This document shows, piece by piece, positions 54,150 to 61,227 of a stretch of 64,000 nt of DNA. The stretch covers positions 2,232,001-2,296,000 of the forward strand of contig CP046864.1 in NCBI GenBank assembly GCA_039640495.1, in the 5' to 3' direction. A program made the translations under genes and the position numbers. The notes beneath the pieces are model-generated. The model was given only the letters and a program-made list of their open reading frames with translations. It was not told the DNA's origin and made no database searches. Origin of the DNA: Rhodobacteraceae bacterium IMCC1335 (GTDB taxonomy: Bacteria > Pseudomonadota > Alphaproteobacteria > Rhodobacterales > Rhodobacteraceae). Within the stretch, counting starts at the first letter, position 1, and each line of letters opens with the position of its first letter.

Positions 54150-54410
54150 TCATTTGGTAAGTTGGTTTTCTTCTTCTATGATATTTCTGCCAAATTGAAT
54201 GAGCACATCGCCTTCCAAGACCACGGTATCTTTTAAATGCTTGCTAAAAATATCTGTCTGCAGTCCTTTTTTACGTATCTCATGTCCAGCCAAACGCGCT
54301 TTTTCATTTTGATAAACAGTTATGCCCACACCGCTAGCTACACCCGTTTTCACGAAAACAGTCTGCTCAGTGTTTGGATACGGCCCATGAGCCTGCCACC
54401 GCAGAGATCA
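54150..54410 (-). pseudogene. family B ABM-like protein, 5' truncated
   Basis: In frame to about 54410 without a start: PYPNTEQTVFVKTGVASGVG, ITVYQNEKARLAGHEIRKKG and DTVVLEGDVLIQFGR match residues ~30-95 of the protein at 40075. A stop lies directly upstream, and the preceding bases in another frame encode unrelated KKRSDKNGVISAVAG. The N-terminal third is lost. Confidence 0.65.
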
Positions 54411-54547
54411 CACCATTTTTGTCAGATCGTTTTTTCATAATTCTGTTACGACCTCTCGTTATGTCCTTATTTATCTTGACTTGCTTTTGACTACTAAATA
54501 TTTGGATTGGACACGGTGATGTTGGGTTACTGAGCCTAGAAGAGACT

Positions 54548-55276
54548 ATGGACAATTTTGTTGGCAAAAAAGCTCTAATCATTGGTGCAAGTGGTGGAAT
54601 GGGAAGTGCAGTAGCAACCATGCTTGCCAAAAATGGTGTGCATTGCGCTTTAGTTGGCCGTGATAAACAGAAACTTGAAGATGTTTTTTCAATTTGCTCT
54701 TCGTCTGGAAATCCATGTTTTACCTTTTCCTGTGACATATCCAAAAGTCAGGAAATTAAAAAATGTTGTGAAGAGGCAATCGACTGTCTTGGCGGATTAA
54801 ACTATTTAATTCACTGTGCAGGAAACTATAATAAGTCTTCAGCTGATGAGTGCGACTTAGAGGTTTGGGATGATATTTTAGATGCAAATCTTCGCAGCAC
54901 ATATCATTTTGCAAGGCACTTACTTCCACAAATTAATAAGGCACCAGGTGGTGCTGTTATTCGAATAAACTCTGGAGACGCACCACATACAGGCATAGGT
55001 ATTCAAACCGCTCAAAAGCGGGCTATCGATGGTTACATGGAGGTTCTTTTTAAAGATGTTAGGGAATACGGTACTAAAGTTTGCACTATAAACCCTGGAT
55101 TTGTTAATACATCGATGGTGAATCCTGAACGTTTAAATCCAGAACTAATGATGCAGCCAGAGGATATATCGCAAGTTGTTCAATTTATTTTAAGCACTTC
55201 CACAACAGCTTGTCCGACTGAGATAACCGTACAACCCCAACGTTCGCCCTGGAAAAGTCCTGATATGCATCTTTAA
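54548..55276 (+). CDS. short-chain dehydrogenase-like protein without the catalytic Tyr
   Basis: 242 residues. Cofactor motif IGASGGMGSAVA at residues 11-22, HCAGN for NNAG, NLRSTYHF, and PGFVNTSMVNPE after the active site. The Ser is in RINSGDAP, but where YxxxK is expected the sequence is IQTAQKRAIDGY: the Lys is present and the Tyr position is Gln. It may be a non-canonical reductase or a binding protein. The GC content is lower than in the host SDR at 15341. Confidence 0.8.
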   Translation: MDNFVGKKALIIGASGGMGSAVATMLAKNGVHCALVGRDKQKLEDVFSICSSSGNPCFTFSCDISKSQEIKKCCEEAIDCLGGLNYLIHCAGNYNKSSADECDLEVWDDILDANLRSTYHFARHLLPQINKAPGGAVIRINSGDAPHTGIGIQTAQKRAIDGYMEVLFKDVREYGTKVCTINPGFVNTSMVNPERLNPELMMQPEDISQVVQFILSTSTTACPTEITVQPQRSPWKSPDMHL

Positions 55277-55592
55277 GTTGGTCATAAGATATCTCAACTT
55301 TTAAAACTCAAAGCTGACGTACCCTGAGAAAATAAAATGTGAGAGCGTTATCTTAGCAACCTACCAGCCACTGGTAATCTTCGCATGTGACAGCCTGACG
55401 CCTGAGTGTTGTTCAATGCTTCGTGCTGTAAAGCGAGCGATATGGCTGTGCTTATGCACTCCGATGAGTAATTGATCATATTTTAGCCATAACCTAGTTT
55501 TCACTGGTTGAATTTTATGCAGATAAAATGTGCGTTGAAAGTATACCTATGTATTCTTTGACTATGAGCACTGGCGTTATATTTCTCACGGT
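55277..55592. other. non-coding stretch
   Basis: No gene, repeat or hairpin of note seen. Confidence 0.4.
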
Positions 55593-55772
55593 ATGAAACG
55601 GAAAATCTGCTATAAGTGCGAAGCTATATGCAATTCTTTAAGTGAAGATTGCCCAAGTTGTGGAACATTACTGAGTTCCAAAACCTTAGACAATTTTAAC
55701 TTAATGCCTTTGATTGTTGCCGTCTGCGCTTCATTCTTGATAATTGGCGCTATGATCGGCGCCACTGCATAA
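55593..55772 (+). CDS. small zinc-ribbon membrane protein
   Basis: 59 residues: N-terminal zinc ribbon with ICYKCEAICNSLSEDCPSCG (C-x-x-C pairs), then one membrane span (LIVAVCASFLIIGAMIGATA). Stand-alone; no ribosome-binding site of strength. Function unknown. Confidence 0.55.
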   Translation: MKRKICYKCEAICNSLSEDCPSCGTLLSSKTLDNFNLMPLIVAVCASFLIIGAMIGATA

Positions 55773-56185
55773 TTCAGCAAATTCACAAGTTACTACACTT
55801 GATTGATCAATATACATTTGGTCCACACTCAATGTAACAAGTGCAGGCACTAGGCTAGTGTCACACAGCTGTTATAGTTGAACTCGATATTATGCTTGCG
55901 TGACCGCTTCTCCCGCGGACCAATGGCAGCCAAACATCTTATAAATTCAATCTAATCCATTTGCCAACTAATTCAGCATTTCTTCATACATGGTTTTATA
56001 TAAAGCCTTTCTCAATATAGGGGGTACCCCTGGGGTGGGGGTCTGGTCAAAATGATTTGGTATAATGAGCGATATATTTGAGTTTCAGATAGACTTATCA
56101 GCCTAACGGTGAAACCTAAGTGAAACCTATTTAGGTGATAATATTCCCCATAGAGGCTTTAAAGTCATCTAAGTTATTGATTTTA
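55773..56185. other. non-coding right end of element C
   Basis: No gene. From 55983 a ~50-base segment resembles 52577-52629 (TTCAT-CAT-GTTTTA-ATAAAGCC). An 11-bp tandem GTGAAACCTAA/GTGAAACCTAT is at 56109-56130. TCTAAGTTATTGATTTTA directly precedes attachment copy 4, as it does copy 2. Confidence 0.5.
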
Positions 56186-56200
56186 TGGTGCCCCCACACG
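56186..56200 (+). repeat. attachment-site repeat copy 4
   Basis: TGGTGCCCCCACACG, 15 of the 16 core bases; the next base is A. Left end of element D. Confidence 0.8.
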
Positions 56201-56241
56201 ACCCACAAATAGCGCCATATTTGCCTTAAAAATAAGGATGA

Positions 56242-56311
56242 TGTGGACCACGTTTAAGCCCCAAACCGCCCTAAACATATCAATAGGTTACCAGACATGT
56301 GGACCACGTTT
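56242..56311 (+). repeat. pair of TGTGGACCACGTTT motifs (left)
   Basis: Identical 14-mers at 56242-56255 and 56298-56311, 56 bases apart, each with the palindrome GTGG-A-CCAC. A related pair with 50-56 base spacing is at the other end of element D. The first is preceded by TAAAAATAAGG, as at the right end. Confidence 0.7.
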
Positions 56312-56342
56312 GCTTCATCACCATGACTGATTTTTCGGTGAA

Positions 56343-57245
56343 TTATCCGCTGATGCCAGCCGGGAAGCGATTCAAGATACCTGATACAAATTTTGTGGTT
56401 ACTGTCCATCCGGTCTGAATGAAATCGAGTATGGGCTGCCAATCTGCAATCAACAACGTCAGCAACATTGCCGCCCACAACAAATACGAAAATAACTTAG
56501 GGACATTTTGCTCGGTACTTGTAAAAGATTCGTACTTTTCTTTTCGTACTCCTTTCCCAAGCGCCACCCACTCAGCGGCAAATATCTGCGCTTCAAATTT
56601 TTGTTCAAGTTTGTGAATAACTTGGAATTTACCTGCGTTTAATTTGCCGTAGTTGTTGATCAAATTTGACCAAGATCGGCACATTAGTAGCCCAATCATC
56701 AGTGGAAACAGAAGAACCAAGACAGTACTATCCGTTAGAACCTTTTCCTTGACGATCAATCCTGAAGCACCAACGATGGCACCGATAACAGTGATGAAAA
56801 AGCCATTCGTGATTTGGCGTCTTTGAATAAGTTGCTCAGAGGAAGTCACCATTATCTTGTATAATTCCAAGCTTTGGGCCGCATCCCGTGCTTCTTCTTC
56901 GAAACACTCCTCAAACTCAGAACTGAAGCTGTAGGCTGACTGCAATTCAGCGACATTTCTTGTGTTGATGTCACTACGCGATAGCGTCAAAACGGGTTTG
57001 CCAAGTTCCTTTGCCCGTTCAATTTCCCAAACCGTGTTTTCAGAATCCTCGCAGGCTTCCAGATCGTAAACAACAACTATCTCCGAAGACTCTATCTTGC
57101 TTTCTGCTTGGAACTTCCATTTGGAACCGAATGACTTCTTTAGAATTGAAAGCTCAACGTAAATTCCATCCGTTCGCTTCAACGATGCAAAGAACGCCTT
57201 CGCTTCATCACGAAGAGCAGTTCGATGTATCAAAAATGCTCTCAT
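56343..57245 (-). CDS. membrane effector: TIR-like N-terminus plus RipA-like membrane domain
   Basis: 300 residues. Residues 1-~110 look like a flavodoxin/TIR-like fold (ESKIESSEIVVVYDLEACED, SENTVWEIERAKELGKPVLT, where the Glu matches the TIR catalytic position). Two membrane spans follow at ~148-195 (FFITVIGAIVGASGLIV, TVLVLLFPLMIGLLMC), then NNYGKLNAGKFQVIHKLEQ, the hallmark of the RipA-type membrane family, and a last hydrophobic segment (YLLWAAMLLTLLIADW). ATG 57245 comes one base after the stop of the TIR gene, so both are coupled. As in other two-gene TIR systems, it probably senses a TIR-made nucleotide and damages the membrane (inference). Confidence 0.75.
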   Translation of the reverse strand: MRAFLIHRTALRDEAKAFFASLKRTDGIYVELSILKKSFGSKWKFQAESKIESSEIVVVYDLEACEDSENTVWEIERAKELGKPVLTLSRSDINTRNVAELQSAYSFSSEFEECFEEEARDAAQSLELYKIMVTSSEQLIQRRQITNGFFITVIGAIVGASGLIVKEKVLTDSTVLVLLFPLMIGLLMCRSWSNLINNYGKLNAGKFQVIHKLEQKFEAQIFAAEWVALGKGVRKEKYESFTSTEQNVPKLFSYLLWAAMLLTLLIADWQPILDFIQTGWTVTTKFVSGILNRFPAGISG

Positions 57246-57246
57246 T

Positions 57247-57639
57247 CTACCTGCGCCCTGCGATCAGCAGCTTAAGATTGGGCCAAGTCCAATAGTAGAC
57301 TTTGTCGTTTGCAGATGCGGCCCTTGGCTTTGTGCAGTGTTTGTCCTTATACGCGGCCAGTAAAAAATAGGGCTTGTTCAGCTTTTTCGCAATCCTCAGC
57401 TCAGCATCAACGCCAGATGCAGTATGGGTTTTGGTGCCACAAAGCACGATCACAACATCAATGTTGTCCATCCTACGCTGAACCTTTTGTTCCCAATCTC
57501 CAGTTAAGTGCGCTTTAACCGAATTGTCTTTGAACTCAAATGGGCTGTCGGGGTTCTTCTCTTGCCAAGCCAAGTACATTTTTACTGTGCTGTCGTTATC
57601 ATAGTCGAAGCTAATGAATGCTCGTTTCTTTCCGGCCAT
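57247..57639 (-). CDS. ThsB-like TIR-domain protein
   Basis: 130 residues, almost only a TIR/MTH538-type domain (DUF1863), as in Thoeris ThsB. KKRAFISFDYDND is the first strand, WEQKVQRRMDNIDVVIVLCG the central part, and THTASGVDAELRIAKKLNKP carries the Glu expected at the NADase/cyclase site. AGGAGAAATT precedes ATG 57639. ThsB proteins respond to phage and make a cyclic ADP-ribose-type signal; that activity here is inference. It forms a two-gene operon with the membrane protein above. Confidence 0.82.
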   Translation of the reverse strand: MAGKKRAFISFDYDNDSTVKMYLAWQEKNPDSPFEFKDNSVKAHLTGDWEQKVQRRMDNIDVVIVLCGTKTHTASGVDAELRIAKKLNKPYFLLAAYKDKHCTKPRAASANDKVYYWTWPNLKLLIAGRR

Positions 57640-57758
57640 AAAATTTCTCCTGTCAATCCAACGCAGTTAATATTTCTGACAGCTGCTTTCAACCGTAAGG
57701 TAGTTCACCTCAAATTAATGCGAGTCCACTGGGGAGCAAGAATAACGGCGTTTGCACT

Positions 57759-57837
57759 ATAAAAATAAGGGCAAGGTGTACCACGATTTTCGCGTTCGAC
57801 CCCGTCAGATGCCCTAAAAATCCCAATGTGGACCACG
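57759..57837 (+). repeat. pair of GTGGACCACG-type motifs (right)
   Basis: A degenerate GTGTACCACGA (57776-57786), preceded by TAAAAATAAGG, and TGTGGACCACG (57827-57837). Same order and direction as the left pair, so the ends of element D carry direct copies. Confidence 0.6.
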
Positions 57838-57891
57838 CGAGTACCGCGCAAAATGCACTTATCGTTTGTTATCAATATGTTAGGAAAATAA

Positions 57892-57907
57892 TGGTGCCCC
57901 CACACGG
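57892..57907 (+). repeat. attachment-site repeat copy 5
   Basis: TGGTGCCCCCACACGG, identical to copies 1-3. Right end of element D and left end of element E. Confidence 0.85.
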
Positions 57908-58024
57908 CACAACACGAATATCCATGGATAAACTTCTACGCGTTAAAGCCTCATATTAATCCAATTTTTTATGGATAACTTGTCCTTTAATACCTTTCTT
58001 TACTTGCGTGCATCCAGTAAAAAA

Positions 58025-58048
58025 GGGGGGACGAAAGGGGGGACAAGA
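58025..58048 (+). repeat. tandem 12-bp repeat GGGGGGAC(G/A)A(A/G)A
   Basis: Two adjacent copies of GGGGGGACGAAA-type sequence directly before the integrase start, 118 bases after attachment copy 5. The second copy may also serve as ribosome-binding site. Confidence 0.6.
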
Positions 58049-58049
58049 A

Positions 58050-59246
58050 TTGGCCGCCGCAAACAAACTCACAAATGCATTCTTAAAAACAGCACCAACG
58101 GGGAAGCATCTCGATGGAGCGGGTCTTTTCTTTCGCAAACGCGCTTCTGGAACCTCGGATTGGTTTCTGCGGTTCAGGCTCAATGCCGCGCGGCATGAAA
58201 TGGGATTAGGCGGCTACCCCGAAATTGGCCTCAAGGCCGCTAGAGAAGCTCGCGATCATTACGTGAACCTCGCGAAGCAAGGCATTGACCCAAGGCAGGC
58301 TAGGAACCGTGTGATTTCAGATAACCTGCGGTACAATACTACATTCAAACAAGTAATGCTTGAGGCATTTGAAGCAAAACAGCCGACACTTAAAGACGGA
58401 GGCAAAGCAGGTCGCTGGCTAAGCCCAGTTAAAAAGCACGTTCTGCCAAAACTCGGCGATCTAGAAATCACATCTCTAACGCAAAGAGACGTAGCGCATT
58501 GCTTAAAGTCGCTTTGGCACGTCCACCCAGATGTTGCACGCAAATGTATCAATAGAATTAATATTGCCATAAAGCATGCCGCAGCCGCTGGTCTTGACGT
58601 TGATCTCGGACTTACCCTCAAAGCCAAGACGCTCCTCGGGGAACAAAATCATCAAGAAACTCCCCTCCCATCGATGCCGTATAAAGAGATCCCTGATTTT
58701 TATAAAAGCCTAGATCAACTAAGTCAGACGCATCTGGCTTTAAGGCTTTTGATCCTCACAAACTCTCGGGTTGGCCCGCTGACAAAAATCAATCTTGATC
58801 AAATCGATGGCGATGTCTGGACGATCCCAAAGGAATTTATGAAGGGCGAGGTTAAGCGTGCAGAGGCCTTCAGCATACCCTTATCACTAGAAGCGCTGCG
58901 GATAATCGACCATTTAAAGCCGTTTAGCAAAAACGGAAACCTATTCCCCAGCGATGGCAAAAATCCAGTCATGAGCATCAATACGCCTCGGCAGCACATG
59001 GTGCGCTTAGGAATTCAAGCACGCCCAGGAGGCTTCAGGGCAAGCATGAAAACTTGGATGACAGAAAATTCAATCGGGTCGGATTATATTCAAGAGACAA
59101 TTATGTCTCACAAGGTCGGGACTTCTGTTGCTCGAAGATATACTAGAACCGAACTCGTTGAAGAGCGCCGACCCATAATGGAACGCTGGGCAAATTTTGT
59201 GACCAGAGATGGTGCCGTGGATGTTGAAAAGCTACCCCATGGATGA
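58050..59246 (+). CDS. P4-type tyrosine integrase of element E
   Basis: 398 residues if TTG 58050 is the start (AAANKLTNAFLKTAPTGKHL); GTG 58008 gives 14 more residues that read the tandem repeat. DUF4102 domain (GAGLFFRKRASGTSDWFLRF, EMGLGGYPEIGLKAAREARD), then the catalytic domain with Arg in LTNSRVGPLTKINLDQID, the His-x-x-Arg box replaced by PGGFRASMKTWM, and Tyr in GTSVARRYTRTELVEE. The first His of the HxxR box is Gly here, which is seen in some family members but should be noted. It differs from the element C integrase. The next gene starts inside its 3' end. Confidence 0.88.
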   Translation: MAAANKLTNAFLKTAPTGKHLDGAGLFFRKRASGTSDWFLRFRLNAARHEMGLGGYPEIGLKAAREARDHYVNLAKQGIDPRQARNRVISDNLRYNTTFKQVMLEAFEAKQPTLKDGGKAGRWLSPVKKHVLPKLGDLEITSLTQRDVAHCLKSLWHVHPDVARKCINRINIAIKHAAAAGLDVDLGLTLKAKTLLGEQNHQETPLPSMPYKEIPDFYKSLDQLSQTHLALRLLILTNSRVGPLTKINLDQIDGDVWTIPKEFMKGEVKRAEAFSIPLSLEALRIIDHLKPFSKNGNLFPSDGKNPVMSINTPRQHMVRLGIQARPGGFRASMKTWMTENSIGSDYIQETIMSHKVGTSVARRYTRTELVEERRPIMERWANFVTRDGAVDVEKLPHG

Positions 59247-59790
59247 ACTCGAGCAACTCAAAAATAAAGTGCGCTTCATCTTCGAGGGATATAAAAGCGG
59301 TACCCCAAGCGTTGAGATCTATGAAATTAACGGTGAGTTGATTTTTGGCAGCTCAGACGAAATCGGATATAAGATCCTAATCGCATCGCCCGAAAGCTTA
59401 GTCGCCGATGCGCAGCTCAGTTATGAATGGCACAACAAACTTAACGAAGGCATTGCCTATGCTGACCTTAATGGTCTCGAAGTCCCAGCCATAGCGAGAG
59501 TGGCAGACGCGAAATACAAACTTGATCCAAAATTCAAACCTCAAAACAAGGGTGGCCGTCCAAAAGATGTCAGCTTCTCAACTTGCTTAAGAATCGCCAT
59601 TCTGGAATGCATGCGGACGGGAATGCAACCCACTAAGAATGAGACTACGAGCATAAACAAAATCTGCGCCGCGGACGTGGTTTGGGACGTTCTATTTGAT
59701 CTAGACCTTGCTGCCGGTTACCAAGATTCTTTTGCGATAATGCGCGCTTGGTCCCGTGAAATAAAGCGTTTCCCGTTGGACAAAACCTGA
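59239..59790 (+). CDS. integrase-linked hypothetical protein
   Basis: 183 residues from ATG 59239, overlapping the integrase by 8 bases. LEQLKNKVRFIFEGYKSGTP and a central KGGRPKDVSFSTCLRIAILE, then helical VWDVLFDLDLAAGYQDSFAI. No family recognised; genes of this length often follow integrases in roseobacter islands. Probably co-transcribed with the integrase. Confidence 0.65.
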   Translation: MDELEQLKNKVRFIFEGYKSGTPSVEIYEINGELIFGSSDEIGYKILIASPESLVADAQLSYEWHNKLNEGIAYADLNGLEVPAIARVADAKYKLDPKFKPQNKGGRPKDVSFSTCLRIAILECMRTGMQPTKNETTSINKICAADVVWDVLFDLDLAAGYQDSFAIMRAWSREIKRFPLDKT

Positions 59791-59868
59791 CCTCAGTTCT
59801 GTCTTTTTACGCGAAGAATTTCAACCCGTAAAACTGAAAGCATCCGTAACTGCACGAGGATGCACATC

Positions 59869-60066
59869 ATGAACGCAAATAACTTGATCAACTTTCAACA
59901 GCTGCAGTCCAAGCTGGGAAACAGATCACGCTCTGCAATATACACTGATTTAGAGGCAGGAAGGCTGCCAAAGCCCATTAAAATGGGCCGGCGCTCATAC
60001 TGGTACGAGCAAAAGGTCGACAAACGCATTTTGGAGCTTCAGGAGGGCCAAGATGAGCGCTCATGA
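59869..60066 (+). CDS. AlpA-family excisionase/regulator
   Basis: 65 residues from ATG 59869 (GAGG nine bases before it); an ATG three codons earlier is possible. The MerR-like winged helix of AlpA: INFQQLQSKLGNRSRSAIYT, DLEAGRLPKPIKMGRRSYWY. AlpA-type proteins act as recombination directionality factors or activate the integrase. It opens the replication block of element E; the next gene overlaps its end. Confidence 0.85.
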   Translation: MNANNLINFQQLQSKLGNRSRSAIYTDLEAGRLPKPIKMGRRSYWYEQKVDKRILELQEGQDERS

Positions 60067-60391
60067 AACCCCCGCCCGCCCACGAAATGTCACGGGGGTA
60101 TATGTCACAGCGCCTCAATCACATCGCGAGCGGGATGACAACTATAAAAATGCGATTATGGAGCTTCGCAATGGTTGGCGTATTATTTTGTGCCGCCACG
60201 GACTCCAATTCATCATTCAAAAGCGATCCACGAAAAAGCCGAACCGAGGCGTTTGGGTGGGTAAGAGCTATCACACTACGCGCGACAGCCTTATCGACGT
60301 CTGTTCGCATTTAAATTTGCTCTGCAGCTCAGAAATTAAGGACGAACTTCTAAAGTTGCCCGAAAAGATAAAGCGGAGGGACTGCAAATGA
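60053..60391 (+). CDS. hypothetical protein of the replication block
   Basis: 112 residues (NAIMELRNGWRIILCRHGLQ, FIIQKRSTKKPNRGVWVGKS). Overlaps the AlpA gene by 14 bases and the primase gene by 4, so it belongs to the same operon. Unknown function; the fixed place suggests a role with the primase or RepA. Confidence 0.65.
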   Translation: MSAHETPARPRNVTGVYVTAPQSHRERDDNYKNAIMELRNGWRIILCRHGLQFIIQKRSTKKPNRGVWVGKSYHTTRDSLIDVCSHLNLLCSSEIKDELLKLPEKIKRRDCK

Positions 60392-61227
60392 TCAACTTCC
60401 CACTTTCCGCAAAAGCAAAGCGCAATGGAAATGGATATGTTGACACATGCCCCGCCCATGATGACGGGACACCATCACTCAGCATAAATCATACGAAGGA
60501 TGGCAAACTGCTTCTCCACTGCTTTGCGGGATGCAGCTTCGAGGAAATCCTTGCTGCAACCGGCTTGAAAGGTGAACACTTACAAGATGGCAGCAAATAC
60601 ATTCGAGCAGAACCCCCGCAAAAAAGCGAGGCAGAGCGCACAGCGTATGCGCTCAGTATCTGGAAGCAAACTATAGCTCTCAATGGAACCATAGCGGAGG
60701 TTTATCTTAAGTCGCGCGGTCTCGAAATTTACTCAGATGATATGCGCTTTCATCCTAAACTGCACTTTTCTGATGACAGCACCCAACGGCCAGCAATGGT
60801 TTGCGCTGTGCGTCGTCACGGGCGAATTGTTGGATTACATCGCACCTTTTTGAATGCTAATGGGAAAAAACTTGGTAAAAAGATGCTTGGTCCTTGCGGA
60901 GGAGGCTCAGTTTACGTGGGCGGAACAGGTTCGTATCTCGCAGTGGCCGAAGGTATCGAAAATGCGCTCGCAGTTCGGCGTATGAGCGGCGATCACCGCG
61001 CCAATTTTTATGCATCACTTTCTGCTACCGGCATGCGGAAATTTGCGTTGCCAGATGATTGCAGGGATTTGATGATTTTTTCTGATGGCGACAAAGTAGG
61101 AATGGCCGCGAGCTATGACCTCGGCCAGCGAGCGTCTTTGCAGGGCTGGAATGCCTCAACAATGATCCCACCCCTCGGGCGCGACTGGAATGATGAACTT
61201 TTATCTGAAATCGGAGGTCCGCTATGA
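60388..61227 (+). CDS. CHC2/Toprim primase-like protein
   Basis: 279 residues. N-terminal zinc motif (DTCPAHDDGTPSLSI, LLHCFAGCSFEEIL) of bacterial/phage primases, a middle linker, and the Toprim nucleotide-binding region (YLAVAEGIENALAVRRMSGD, LMIFSDGDKVGMAASYDLGQ with its DxD-like acidic pair). It would prime replication of the excised element. It overlaps the next gene by 4 bases (ATGA). Confidence 0.85.
   Translation: MINFPLSAKAKRNGNGYVDTCPAHDDGTPSLSINHTKDGKLLLHCFAGCSFEEILAATGLKGEHLQDGSKYIRAEPPQKSEAERTAYALSIWKQTIALNGTIAEVYLKSRGLEIYSDDMRFHPKLHFSDDSTQRPAMVCAVRRHGRIVGLHRTFLNANGKKLGKKMLGPCGGGSVYVGGTGSYLAVAEGIENALAVRRMSGDHRANFYASLSATGMRKFALPDDCRDLMIFSDGDKVGMAASYDLGQRASLQGWNASTMIPPLGRDWNDELLSEIGGPL

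Noticed and set aside
56254..56478. Minus-strand frame overlapping the end of the TIR-linked membrane protein
   Set aside because: It is a shadow frame over the GTGGACCAC motifs without ribosome-binding site or recognisable pattern.
29794..57907. tRNA genes at the CCCCCACACGG repeats
   Set aside because: Only the last 16 bases of a tRNA 3' end are present; no D-arm, anticodon arm or acceptor 5' strand follows any copy.
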